64,000 nucleotides of DNA, taken from contig NZ_JACHMP010000001.1 in assembly GCF_014204985.1 (NCBI RefSeq), positions 1,054,001 through 1,118,000 on the forward strand, written 5' to 3'. The translations under genes were made by a program, and so were the position numbers. The stretch is from Streptosporangium becharense (GTDB lineage: Bacteria > Actinomycetota > Actinomycetes > Streptosporangiales > Streptosporangiaceae). Numbering within the stretch: the first letter of the stretch is position 1; the number at the start of each line of letters is the position of its first letter. This document shows, one piece after another, positions 27,176 through 34,404 of the stretch. The notes below the pieces were generated by a model, which saw nothing but the letters and a program-made list of their open reading frames with translations, was not told the DNA's origin and did not search any database.

Positions 27176-27787
27176 GTGGACCATGTGCTCGACCTCGCCG
27201 GAATCTTCGTCTTCGCCCTCTCCGGCGCGCTGGTGGGCGTGCGCAGACGGCTCGACGTGGTGGGCATGGCCGTGCTGGCCGAGATGACCGCGCTGGGCGG
27301 CGGCATCCTGCGGGACCTGATCCTGAACGTGCGGCCCGCCGCCTTCTCCAGCGTCGGCTACGTGGTCGTCCCGGTCGCGGCGACGGTGATCGTGTTCTTC
27401 TGGCACCCGCACGTGGAACGGGTGATGCCCGCGGTGAACGTGCTCGACGCGGCCGGGCTGGGGCTGTTCTGCGCGGTCGGCACCGAGAAGGCGCTGGACT
27501 TCGGGCTCAGCCCGCTGCACGCGGCCCTGCTCGGGGTCATCACGGGGGTCGGCGGCGGCATGCTGCGCGACATCCTCTCCGGGCAGATCCCGAACCTGCT
27601 GTACGACCGCCAGCTGTACGCGGTGCCCGCCCTGCTGGGGTCGGCGGCCATGGCGGCGCTCTACACACTCGACCTGCACGGCTGGCCAGCCACCCTCGCC
27701 GCCGCGGTCCTCGCCTTCGGGCTGCGCGTGGCGGCCGTCCGGCTGCGCCTGCGCGCACCCCTGGCCAGGGGCCTGACGGCCGAGTAG
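27176..27787 (+). CDS. TRIC/UPF0126-family membrane channel
   Basis: A 203-residue membrane protein starting at GTG 27176 behind GGGAGG; the earlier in-frame start at 27098 adds only a basic, poorly conserved stretch. Two repeats of three helices each carry the family motifs ALGGGILRD and GVGGGMLRDIL, plus FALSGAL near the N-terminus. Prokaryotic TRIC proteins are trimeric cation channels. No operon partner. Confidence 0.88.
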   Translation: MDHVLDLAGIFVFALSGALVGVRRRLDVVGMAVLAEMTALGGGILRDLILNVRPAAFSSVGYVVVPVAATVIVFFWHPHVERVMPAVNVLDAAGLGLFCAVGTEKALDFGLSPLHAALLGVITGVGGGMLRDILSGQIPNLLYDRQLYAVPALLGSAAMAALYTLDLHGWPATLAAAVLAFGLRVAAVRLRLRAPLARGLTAE

Positions 27788-27809
27788 GCGGGACGCGGCC
27801 ACCGCGTGG

Positions 27810-29279
27810 CTAAAGGGTGGGGGTGAGCGACTCCGGCGGGCGGTTCCCGGACGCGCCTTCGACCCTGGCCTCGGCGATCCGCCGCACCGCCTCGGTCAGC
27901 ACCTGCGGCGGCTGGGTGAAGGGAAGACGCAGCCGGCTCTCCAGGGTGCCGTCCACACCGAACCAGCGGCCGGGTGCGAGCCGCACCCCGTGGCAGGCCG
28001 CCGCGTCGACCAGCGCGGTCGCCTCCGGGCTGGACAGCCGCACCCAGAGCGAGCCGCCGCCGGAGGGCACGGTGAAGTCCCAGTCGGGCATGTGCCCGGC
28101 CAGCGCGGTCGTCAGGACCTCGCGGGAGGCGCCCAGGGTGCGGGCCCGCTCGGCGCGCGACTCCTCGATGTCCTCGAACAGCCTGACCGTCACGAGCTGT
28201 TCGAAGAGCGGGCTGGCGATGTCGACGGCCGCGCGGAGCACGGCCAGGCGGCGGACCGTGGCGGCGGTGGTGCGGATCCAGCCGATGCGCAGCCCGCCCC
28301 ACCACAGCTTGGACGCCGACCCGATGGTGATCACCCGTCCGTCGGTGTCGAAGGCGGCCAGCGGCGCGACCCGGGACCGCCCGTCGTCCCCGTCGAGGGC
28401 CAGCTCGGCCCAGCTCTCGTCGGCCACCAGGGTGGTGCCGTACCGCCTGGCCGCCTCCGTCAGGCCCGCCCGGGTGGCCTCGTCCATCAGGTGCCCGGTG
28501 GGGTTGTGGAAGTCGGGTATCACGTACGCCAGCCGGGCGGCGGACTGGCGTATCGCGCAGGTCAGCAGGTCCAGGTGCCAGCCGCCGTCGGGGATGCCGA
28601 CCGGGACGATCCTGGCGCCGCGCATCCGGGCCAGGTCGATGGCGTGCGGGTAGGTGGGCGACTCCAGCAGCACCGGGTCGCCGCGGGAGAGCAGCAGGGT
28701 GGTCACCAGGTGGATGGCCTGCTGCGCGCCGGTGGTGACGAGGATCTGCTCGGGCCGGGTGGCGAGTCCCCGCTCCGTGTAGCGGGCCGCGATCGCCTCA
28801 CGCAGCGGGGCGATGCCGACCGGGTCGTAACCCATGCCCAGGGCGTAGCGGGGGTAGTGCTCGCCCGCGAAGGCGATCGCCGCGGGCAGCGTGGAGATGG
28901 CGCTCGGCGCGGCGGTGTGCAGCGGGAGCAGGCCGTCGTCCGCTGCGGCGATCCAGGGGTTGGCGGTGCCCAGGGAGCCGGCGTCGGGCAGCGCGGTCCA
29001 GCTTCCGGCACCCTGCCTGCTCTCCAGGTAGCCCTGTTCACGGAGCCGGTCGTAGGCCGCGGTGACGGTGGTCCGGCTGACGCCCAGGGCGTCGGCGAGG
29101 TGGCGCTCGGCCGGCACGCGCACCCGCACGGGCAGGCGCCCGTCGAGGATCAGCGACCGCACGGACCGGGCCAGCGCCCGGTAGTAGGGCCTGGCGCCCG
29201 GGTCGACCGCCGTGAGCCGGGCGAGCTGCGGTCCGCTGAGATACCTGTCCACCTCGCCCAGCATAAGGCCACTTTTCAT
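27810..29279 (-). CDS. MocR/YczR-type regulator (GntR HTH fused to aminotransferase fold)
   Basis: A 489-residue protein starting at ATG 29279. The first 100 residues form a GntR winged helix (VPAERHLADALGVSRTTV), and the rest is a fold-type I PLP aminotransferase domain with DFHNPTGH and a PLP-lysine in GSASKLWWGG. In this family the PLP domain usually senses an effector. It is divergent, with a 48-base gap, from a YczE-like membrane protein; regulators of this subgroup are known to sit next to and control yczE genes. Confidence 0.9.
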   Translation of the reverse strand: MKSGLMLGEVDRYLSGPQLARLTAVDPGARPYYRALARSVRSLILDGRLPVRVRVPAERHLADALGVSRTTVTAAYDRLREQGYLESRQGAGSWTALPDAGSLGTANPWIAAADDGLLPLHTAAPSAISTLPAAIAFAGEHYPRYALGMGYDPVGIAPLREAIAARYTERGLATRPEQILVTTGAQQAIHLVTTLLLSRGDPVLLESPTYPHAIDLARMRGARIVPVGIPDGGWHLDLLTCAIRQSAARLAYVIPDFHNPTGHLMDEATRAGLTEAARRYGTTLVADESWAELALDGDDGRSRVAPLAAFDTDGRVITIGSASKLWWGGLRIGWIRTTAATVRRLAVLRAAVDIASPLFEQLVTVRLFEDIEESRAERARTLGASREVLTTALAGHMPDWDFTVPSGGGSLWVRLSSPEATALVDAAACHGVRLAPGRWFGVDGTLESRLRLPFTQPPQVLTEAVRRIAEARVEGASGNRPPESLTPTL

Positions 29280-29327
29280 GATTGGCCCTTTGAAGGGGAT
29301 TCATTGGCCTGCACGATTGACGGCATT
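29280..29327. promoter_or_regulatory. Divergent mocR/yczE promoter with repeated ATTGGCC
   Basis: ATTGGCC occurs at 29281-29287 and 29303-29309 in the same orientation, 22 bases apart. MocR-type regulators bind direct repeats in such short divergent promoters, so this is a plausible operator. Confidence 0.5.
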
Positions 29328-29933
29328 ATGAGTGAACTCTCCCTACCGACCTTCGGCTCCCTCCCCAACCGGCTCCTCCGTCTCTACGCGGGTCTGGCGC
29401 TCTACGGCGTCGGCATCGCCCTGCAGATCCGCTCGTACCTGGGCGGCAGTCCCTGGGACGTCTTCCACCAGGGCCTCTCGGTGCACCTGGGCCTGTCGGT
29501 CGGCGCCTGGATCATCCTGGTCGGGGCCGCGGTCATGCTGCTGTGGATCCCGCTGCGGCAGCGGCCGGGCGTGGGGACCGTCAGCAACGTCGTGTTCGTG
29601 GGGTTGTTCGCCGACGCGGCCATGTGGCTGCTCCCGGCCCCGGGCGCGCCCGTGGTGAGCTGGGCCTACCTGGTGGCCGGCGTCGTCGTCACCGCCGCCG
29701 CGACCGGCCTGTACATCGGCGCCGGCCTCGGCCCGGGGCCCCGCGACGGCCTGATGACCGGCCTGAACCGGCTCGGGCTCTCCATCCGCGCGGCACGCAC
29801 CGCCATCGAGGTCACCGTGCTGGCCGTGGGCTGGCTGCTGGGCGGGACCGTGGGGGTGGGAACCCTGGTCTTCGCCCTGGCGATCGGACCGCTGACCCAG
29901 TTCTTCATGCCCAGGATGCGTCCCGGGGCGTGA
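29328..29933 (+). CDS. YczE/YitT-like integral membrane protein
   Basis: A 201-residue protein starting at ATG 29328, with about five hydrophobic segments. The family's conserved features are present: GGSPWDVFHQGL near the N-terminus and LGPGPRDGLMTGL in the middle. The function of YczE proteins is not settled. The divergent MocR-type gene is the likely regulator. Confidence 0.85.
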   Translation: MSELSLPTFGSLPNRLLRLYAGLALYGVGIALQIRSYLGGSPWDVFHQGLSVHLGLSVGAWIILVGAAVMLLWIPLRQRPGVGTVSNVVFVGLFADAAMWLLPAPGAPVVSWAYLVAGVVVTAAATGLYIGAGLGPGPRDGLMTGLNRLGLSIRAARTAIEVTVLAVGWLLGGTVGVGTLVFALAIGPLTQFFMPRMRPGA

Positions 29934-29996
29934 GGCCGGCCCGGCGGAGACTTTCCGGAGAGGTTAGAGACCTCGCTGTGGGGTTAGCGTCGAGCC

Positions 29997-31757
29997 ATGT
30001 GGATCGAGGACTACGCGCTCATCGGTGACATGCAGTCGGCCGCCCTGGTCGGCCGGAACGGCTCCATCGACTGGCTCTGCCTGCCGCGCTTCGACTCGCC
30101 CTCCTGCTTCGGGGCGCTGCTCGGCGACAGGAAGAACGGCCAGTGGTGGATCGGTCCCTCACACGCCGAACGGCCCCGCGCCGACCGGCGTCGCTACCGG
30201 GGCGAGACGCTCATCCTCGAAAGCGAGTGGGACACCCCCACCGGCACCGTCCGGGTGATCGACTTCATGCCCACCCGGCACGCCAACCCCGACCTGGTCA
30301 GGATCGTCGAGGGCGTGTCCGGGACGGTGGACATGGCCACCGAGATCCGCATCCGTTTCGACTACGGCCGCATCGTGCCGTGGGTGCGCCGCACCGACGG
30401 CCTGCTCCAGGCCGTCGGCGGGCCCGACTCGGTCTGGCTGCACTCCCCCGTCCCGCTGCAGGGCGGCGACTACGCGCACCGCGCGGGCTTCCGGGTCTCC
30501 GAGGGGGAGCGGCTGGCGTTCATCTTCACCTGGCACCCCTCCCACGAGCCCAAGCCGGTCGAGATCGACCCGTACGAGCAGCTGACCGCGACCGAGGAAC
30601 TGTGGGACGAGTGGGTGGCCCAGTGCACCTACCGGGGCCCGTGGCGCGAGGCCGTGGTGCGCTCCCTCATCACGCTCAAGGCGCTCACCTACGCCCCCAC
30701 CGGCGGGATCGTGGCCGCCCCCACCACCTCGCTGCCCGAGGACCTCGGCGGGGTCCGCAACTGGGACTACCGCTACTGCTGGCTGCGCGACGCCACCATG
30801 ACCCTGGACGCCCTCATCGGCGCCGGGTACCTGGACGAGGCCCGCGCCTGGCGGGCCTGGCTGCTGCGCGCCATCGCCGGCCGTGCCCAGGACCTGCAGA
30901 TCATGTACGGCGTCGCCGGGGAGCGCCGCCTGACCGAGCTCGAACTCGACTGGCTGCCCGGTTACGAGGACTCCCGGCCGGTCCGGATCGGCAACGGCGC
31001 GGTCGACCAGCTCCAGCTGGACGTCTACGGCGAGGTGATGAACTCCCTGCACCTGTCGCGCGTCTCGGGCATCGAGCCGGACCACCGGGCCTGGACCATC
31101 CAGCGTGAGCTCATCGCCTACGTCGAGGAGCACTGGGACGAGCCCGACGAGGGCCTGTGGGAGGTCCGGGGACCGCGCCGCCACTTCACCCACTCCAAGG
31201 TGATGTGCTGGGTGGCCCTCGACCGGGCCGTCAAGCAGGTGGAGTCCTTCGGCAAGGCCGGCCCGGTGGCGCGCTGGAAGGAGGCGCGCGACCGCATCCA
31301 CGCCGAGATCTGCGACAAGGCGTTCGACCCGGTGCGCGGCACCTTCACCCAGTCGTACGGCTCGCGGGAGCTGGACGCCGCCCTGCTGCTGATCCCCATC
31401 GTCGGCTTCCTGCCGCCGGAGGACCCGCGTGTGATCGGGACGGTCGAGGCGGTCCAGCGCGAGCTGATGGTCGACGGTTTCGTACTGCGCTACCCGGTCT
31501 GCGCCGACAACGACGTGGACGGCCTGCCGGGCGGCGAGGGCGCCTTCCTGGCGTGCAGCTTCTGGCTGGCCGAGGCACTGGCGATGATCGGCCGCAAGGA
31601 CGAGGCCGTCGAGCTGTTCGAGCGGCTGCTGTCGCTCCGCAACGACGTCGGGCTGCTCGCCGAGGAGTACGACCCGCGCTACGGCCGCATGGTCGGCAAC
31701 TTCCCGCAGGCGTTCAGCCACGTCCCGCTGATCCACGTGGCCCGCGCGCTCAGCTGA
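29997..31757 (+). CDS. Glycoside hydrolase family 15 protein (glucoamylase or trehalase)
   Basis: A 586-residue cytoplasmic protein starting at ATG 29997, with no signal peptide. The N-terminal beta-sandwich begins IEDYALIGD and GSIDWLCLPRFDS. The (alpha/alpha)6 barrel contains NWDYRYCWLRDA and a candidate catalytic Glu in the ELDWLPGYEDSRP region, with a second acid near AEEYDPRYG. Actinobacterial members of this architecture include trehalases and glucoamylases; substrate is not decidable here. Single gene. Confidence 0.9.
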   Translation: MWIEDYALIGDMQSAALVGRNGSIDWLCLPRFDSPSCFGALLGDRKNGQWWIGPSHAERPRADRRRYRGETLILESEWDTPTGTVRVIDFMPTRHANPDLVRIVEGVSGTVDMATEIRIRFDYGRIVPWVRRTDGLLQAVGGPDSVWLHSPVPLQGGDYAHRAGFRVSEGERLAFIFTWHPSHEPKPVEIDPYEQLTATEELWDEWVAQCTYRGPWREAVVRSLITLKALTYAPTGGIVAAPTTSLPEDLGGVRNWDYRYCWLRDATMTLDALIGAGYLDEARAWRAWLLRAIAGRAQDLQIMYGVAGERRLTELELDWLPGYEDSRPVRIGNGAVDQLQLDVYGEVMNSLHLSRVSGIEPDHRAWTIQRELIAYVEEHWDEPDEGLWEVRGPRRHFTHSKVMCWVALDRAVKQVESFGKAGPVARWKEARDRIHAEICDKAFDPVRGTFTQSYGSRELDAALLLIPIVGFLPPEDPRVIGTVEAVQRELMVDGFVLRYPVCADNDVDGLPGGEGAFLACSFWLAEALAMIGRKDEAVELFERLLSLRNDVGLLAEEYDPRYGRMVGNFPQAFSHVPLIHVARALS

Positions 31758-31917
31758 GACCCACCCCCTTTAGGGTACTTTGCCATCTTTTTACCGTTTT
31801 CAGCGGCACGTCGGCACAAGAGGCGAAAAAAGACCAAAAAATCTTGAACTTCTCTGCAACTATCGGACGCGTTCACGACTCTCATCCTGTGAACGAGCAC
31901 CCCGAAAGGAAACGAAC
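31758..31917 (+). promoter_or_regulatory. AT-rich leader with inverted repeat before the D-rich repeat protein
   Basis: This 160-base stretch is far richer in A and T than its surroundings, with runs such as TTTTTACCGTTTT and AAAAAAGACCAAAAAA. A 7-bp inverted repeat CGTTCAC (31870-31876) / GTGAACG (31889-31895) with a 12-base spacer lies just before the ribosome site. It could be an operator or an RNA hairpin. Confidence 0.5.
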
Positions 31918-32160
31918 ATGAGCGACTTCAGCGTCACCGACTCCTACGACACCAACGGCGACGGCGCGTACGACGTGGTGCTGGAGGACACCAACTTCGA
32001 CGGTGTGGCCGACACCGAGCTCTACGACACCAACTTCGACGGCAAGACCGACGTGCAGTACACCGACTTCAACGGCGACGGCATCACCGACGAGGTCCGC
32101 GTCGATCTCAACGGCGACGGTGTGACCGACTACACCGAGACGGGTCCCTTCTCCGCCTGA
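31918..32160 (+). CDS. Small acidic protein with D-x-N-x-D-G repeats (putative calcium binder)
   Basis: An 80-residue protein starting at ATG 31918 behind AAAGGA, no signal peptide or membrane segment. It has five repeats of the form DTNGDGAYD, DTNFDGVAD, DTNFDGKTD, DFNGDGITD and DLNGDGVTD, resembling calcium-binding loops of EF-hand, dockerin or thrombospondin type 3 repeats. It is strongly acidic with almost no basic residues. It sits 88 bases upstream of the GrpE-like gene in the same direction and may belong to the Hsp70/dynamin group. Function unknown. Confidence 0.75.
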   Translation: MSDFSVTDSYDTNGDGAYDVVLEDTNFDGVADTELYDTNFDGKTDVQYTDFNGDGITDEVRVDLNGDGVTDYTETGPFSA

Positions 32161-32248
32161 TCAGATCACCCGGCATAATCCCGTGTGATCCCACCGAGGG
32201 GGGAACCCGTACCCGGGTCACACGGGCGGCCGACCAGGAAGGCGACCG

Positions 32249-33379
32249 ATGAGGCATCGACGCGTGCTCCTTTCCCTGCTGCTCATCGCTCCACCGGTGC
32301 TGGCCGCCGGCGGCGTGGCGGCGGCGGATTCCCGCGGAAAGGGGCCCGGCGGGCCTCCGGCACCCCTGCGTCCCAGCGGAGGGCCTCTGCGGCCCGCCGA
32401 AGAGGATGCGGGGCTGCTGGGCGGGTTCGCCCCGCTGCCCCTGATGCTGCTGCTGGCCGCGGGCGGTCTGGTGCTGATCGCCGCCGCCTTCTACGTCTGG
32501 CACCGCAACCGCACCCCGGCTCCGGGAACCTGGCAACCCGGCGCCGCTCAGCCCGGCGCCGTCCCGCCCGGTGCCGTCCAGGCCCAGGGGGGAGCCGTCC
32601 CGCCCGCCGCACCCGGGACATGGCCCGCCGCCCCCGCCGTGCCCCCGGACGCGGTGACGCCCCCGAACCCGGCGATGCCCGCGGAGCACGCGGCCACCGG
32701 GACACCGGACGCCGAACACCGCCCGCCGCCCGCCGTAACCGAGCCGGCGGTGGCGGAACCCGGAACGTCCCAAGCCCCGGCCGGGGTACCGGCCGAGACG
32801 ACACCGGAGCCAGCGTCGGCGTCGGGCCCGACGCCGTCCGGCGACCCCGGCATGCCCTTCCCCCAGGTGGAGGAGGTGGAGGGCACTCCCCAGGGAACGC
32901 ACGGGCCGGGGGCGGACACCCCGCCGGAGACGGCGGAGGACGACCGGCGGGGACCGGCGGCGCCCGGCGGGGGCGACCCGCTGGCGCAGGCCCTGGCCGG
33001 GATCACGGAGAGCGGGATCAGCCCCGCGCTCGCGCAGCAGGTGGAGCGGCTCTTCGCCGACGGGCATCCGGGACGCGAGGCACTCGTCGCCGCCTGCATC
33101 GCCTACCGGGACCAGATCGCCGAACGACACCCCCAGCTGGCCGCGACGCTGCTGGAGGGGCTCGACCGCGCCGGCGTCCGGGAGCTCGTCGCGGACGGGC
33201 AGCGGTTCGACCCGCGTGCGCACGAGGCCTTCGGCGTCGAGCCGACCGATCGTCCCGAGCTGCACGACGTCGTGGCGGAGACCGTCAAGCGGGGGTACGC
33301 CGACGGCGAGCGGATCATCCGCGTGCCGCAGGTCGCCGTGTACCGGCACGATCCCTCCGGTGCGGGGCCGACACCGTGA
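32249..33379 (+). CDS. Membrane-anchored protein with GrpE-like C-terminal domain
   Basis: A 376-residue protein starting at ATG 32249 behind GAAGGCGA. It has a signal-like N-terminus (about 1-26), a membrane segment at about 59-80 (LPLMLLLAAGGLVLIAAAFYVW) followed by HRNR, a Pro/Ala-rich linker (about 85-240), and a C-terminal domain (about 250-376). The end, LVADGQRFDPRAHEAFGVE then VAETVKRGYADGERIIRVPQVAV, follows the pattern of the GrpE beta-head (FDPxxHEAV...GYxxxxRVLRPAxV). The long GrpE coiled coil is missing. I propose a membrane-tethered nucleotide exchange factor for the Hsp70-like protein at 38322-41006. Confidence 0.7.
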   Translation: MRHRRVLLSLLLIAPPVLAAGGVAAADSRGKGPGGPPAPLRPSGGPLRPAEEDAGLLGGFAPLPLMLLLAAGGLVLIAAAFYVWHRNRTPAPGTWQPGAAQPGAVPPGAVQAQGGAVPPAAPGTWPAAPAVPPDAVTPPNPAMPAEHAATGTPDAEHRPPPAVTEPAVAEPGTSQAPAGVPAETTPEPASASGPTPSGDPGMPFPQVEEVEGTPQGTHGPGADTPPETAEDDRRGPAAPGGGDPLAQALAGITESGISPALAQQVERLFADGHPGREALVAACIAYRDQIAERHPQLAATLLEGLDRAGVRELVADGQRFDPRAHEAFGVEPTDRPELHDVVAETVKRGYADGERIIRVPQVAVYRHDPSGAGPTP

Positions 33380-33456
33380 ACGCCGCGCTCCCGGTGCCCG
33401 CGCCGCCCCGTGGACCGGGCCCGCCCCGGAGGCCGGCTCGGCCCGGCGGGTCCGGC

Positions 33457-34014
33457 TCAGTTCTCGGCGACGCCCTCGGCGAGGGCGGCCCGCAGTCGCC
33501 GCCGGCCCCGGTGGATCCAGACCCGCACCGTGTTGAGCGGCACCCCGGTCGAGGCCGCCACCTCCTCGTAGGCCAGCCCGCCCGCCCGCAGCAGCAGCAC
33601 CTCGCGCTGCGGTGGCGGCAGCTCGGCCAGCGCCCGGCGCAGGTCGGCCAGGCCCGCCACCAGGTCCTCGAAAGGCTCGGCGATCACCGAGTCCTCGGCC
33701 ATCTCGGCGTGGAGCACCCCCTGGGAGCGGCGCCGCACCACCGTGTACGCGGCGTTGCGCGCGATGACGAGAACCCACGCCCGGAAGGACGAGCCGCCCC
33801 GGAAGGCGTGCAGGCCGCGCCAGGCGGCGAGCTGCGTCTCCTGGAGGGCGTCGAGCGCGTCGGCGCGGTGCCCCGTCAGGTGGTAGCAGAGGCCGAAGGC
33901 CGGACGTTGCACCGGGGCCCACAGCGCGCGGAAGGCGGTCTCGTCACCGGCGCGTGCCCCGGCGAGGAGAAGCGCCTCGTCGTCGAGTTCCGCGTCCAGC
34001 GTCCCGGTCGTCAT
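33457..34014 (-). CDS. ECF-family RNA polymerase sigma factor
   Basis: A 185-residue protein starting at ATG 34014 behind GGAGG; earlier in-frame starts lack a site. Region 2 spans about 15-90 (GDETAFRALW, DALDALQETQLAAWR), and region 4 has LPPPQREVLLLR, YEEVAASTGVPLNTVRVWIHRGRRRL. No anti-sigma gene is adjacent. It is convergent with the GrpE-like gene and divergent (54-base gap) from the small protein/dynamin operon, so it probably controls that operon. Confidence 0.88.
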   Translation of the reverse strand: MTTGTLDAELDDEALLLAGARAGDETAFRALWAPVQRPAFGLCYHLTGHRADALDALQETQLAAWRGLHAFRGGSSFRAWVLVIARNAAYTVVRRRSQGVLHAEMAEDSVIAEPFEDLVAGLADLRRALAELPPPQREVLLLRAGGLAYEEVAASTGVPLNTVRVWIHRGRRRLRAALAEGVAEN

Positions 34015-34068
34015 CGGTCGCCCATCCTCCACGGGTGGAAAGTCAGCCAATGACACCATGCCGGATGA

Positions 34069-34404
34069 ATGTCCGGTAAGAAGCGGCAAATCCTGATATT
34101 GGACCGTAACAATCTCTGGTTGGGGCCACCGTTGGAGGAGTCAGACGACCTGACTGAGCTGCGTCGGCTCCTTTTCACGGCGATCCCGTACCCCACCGAG
34201 GAGGAGAACCTGGCGATGCTCGCCCAGACGCTCTCGTCGAGCACCCCCGACCTGTCCCTGTTGCCCGGCCCTGATGGGTTCGGTCCCCCACCTCCGCAGA
34301 GCGCGGCAAGGCCGCTCGTGCCCTGTGCCCGGCGATCCGCGGACCGCGCGGGCGGCCCGGACGACGCCGACGGCACCGACCACGCGGCGGGGGGGCGGGC
34401 ATGA
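34069..34404 (+). CDS. Small conserved-looking protein coupled to dynamin-like gene
   Basis: A 111-residue protein starting at ATG 34069. The first 70 residues look folded (KRQILILDRNNLW, ELRRLLFTAIPYPTEEENLAML); the last 40 are disordered. The opening codons are less GC-rich than the neighbourhood (CTG-ATA-TTG, AAC-AAT). Its stop overlaps the dynamin start as ATGA (34401-34404), which implies translational coupling and argues it is real. I do not recognise a family; it may be a partner of the GTPase. Confidence 0.65.
   Translation: MSGKKRQILILDRNNLWLGPPLEESDDLTELRRLLFTAIPYPTEEENLAMLAQTLSSSTPDLSLLPGPDGFGPPPPQSAARPLVPCARRSADRAGGPDDADGTDHAAGGRA

Noticed and set aside
31679-31900. Minus-strand 73-residue frame covering the AT-rich leader
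   Set aside because: Overlaps the GH15 gene end antisense and has no recognisable features.
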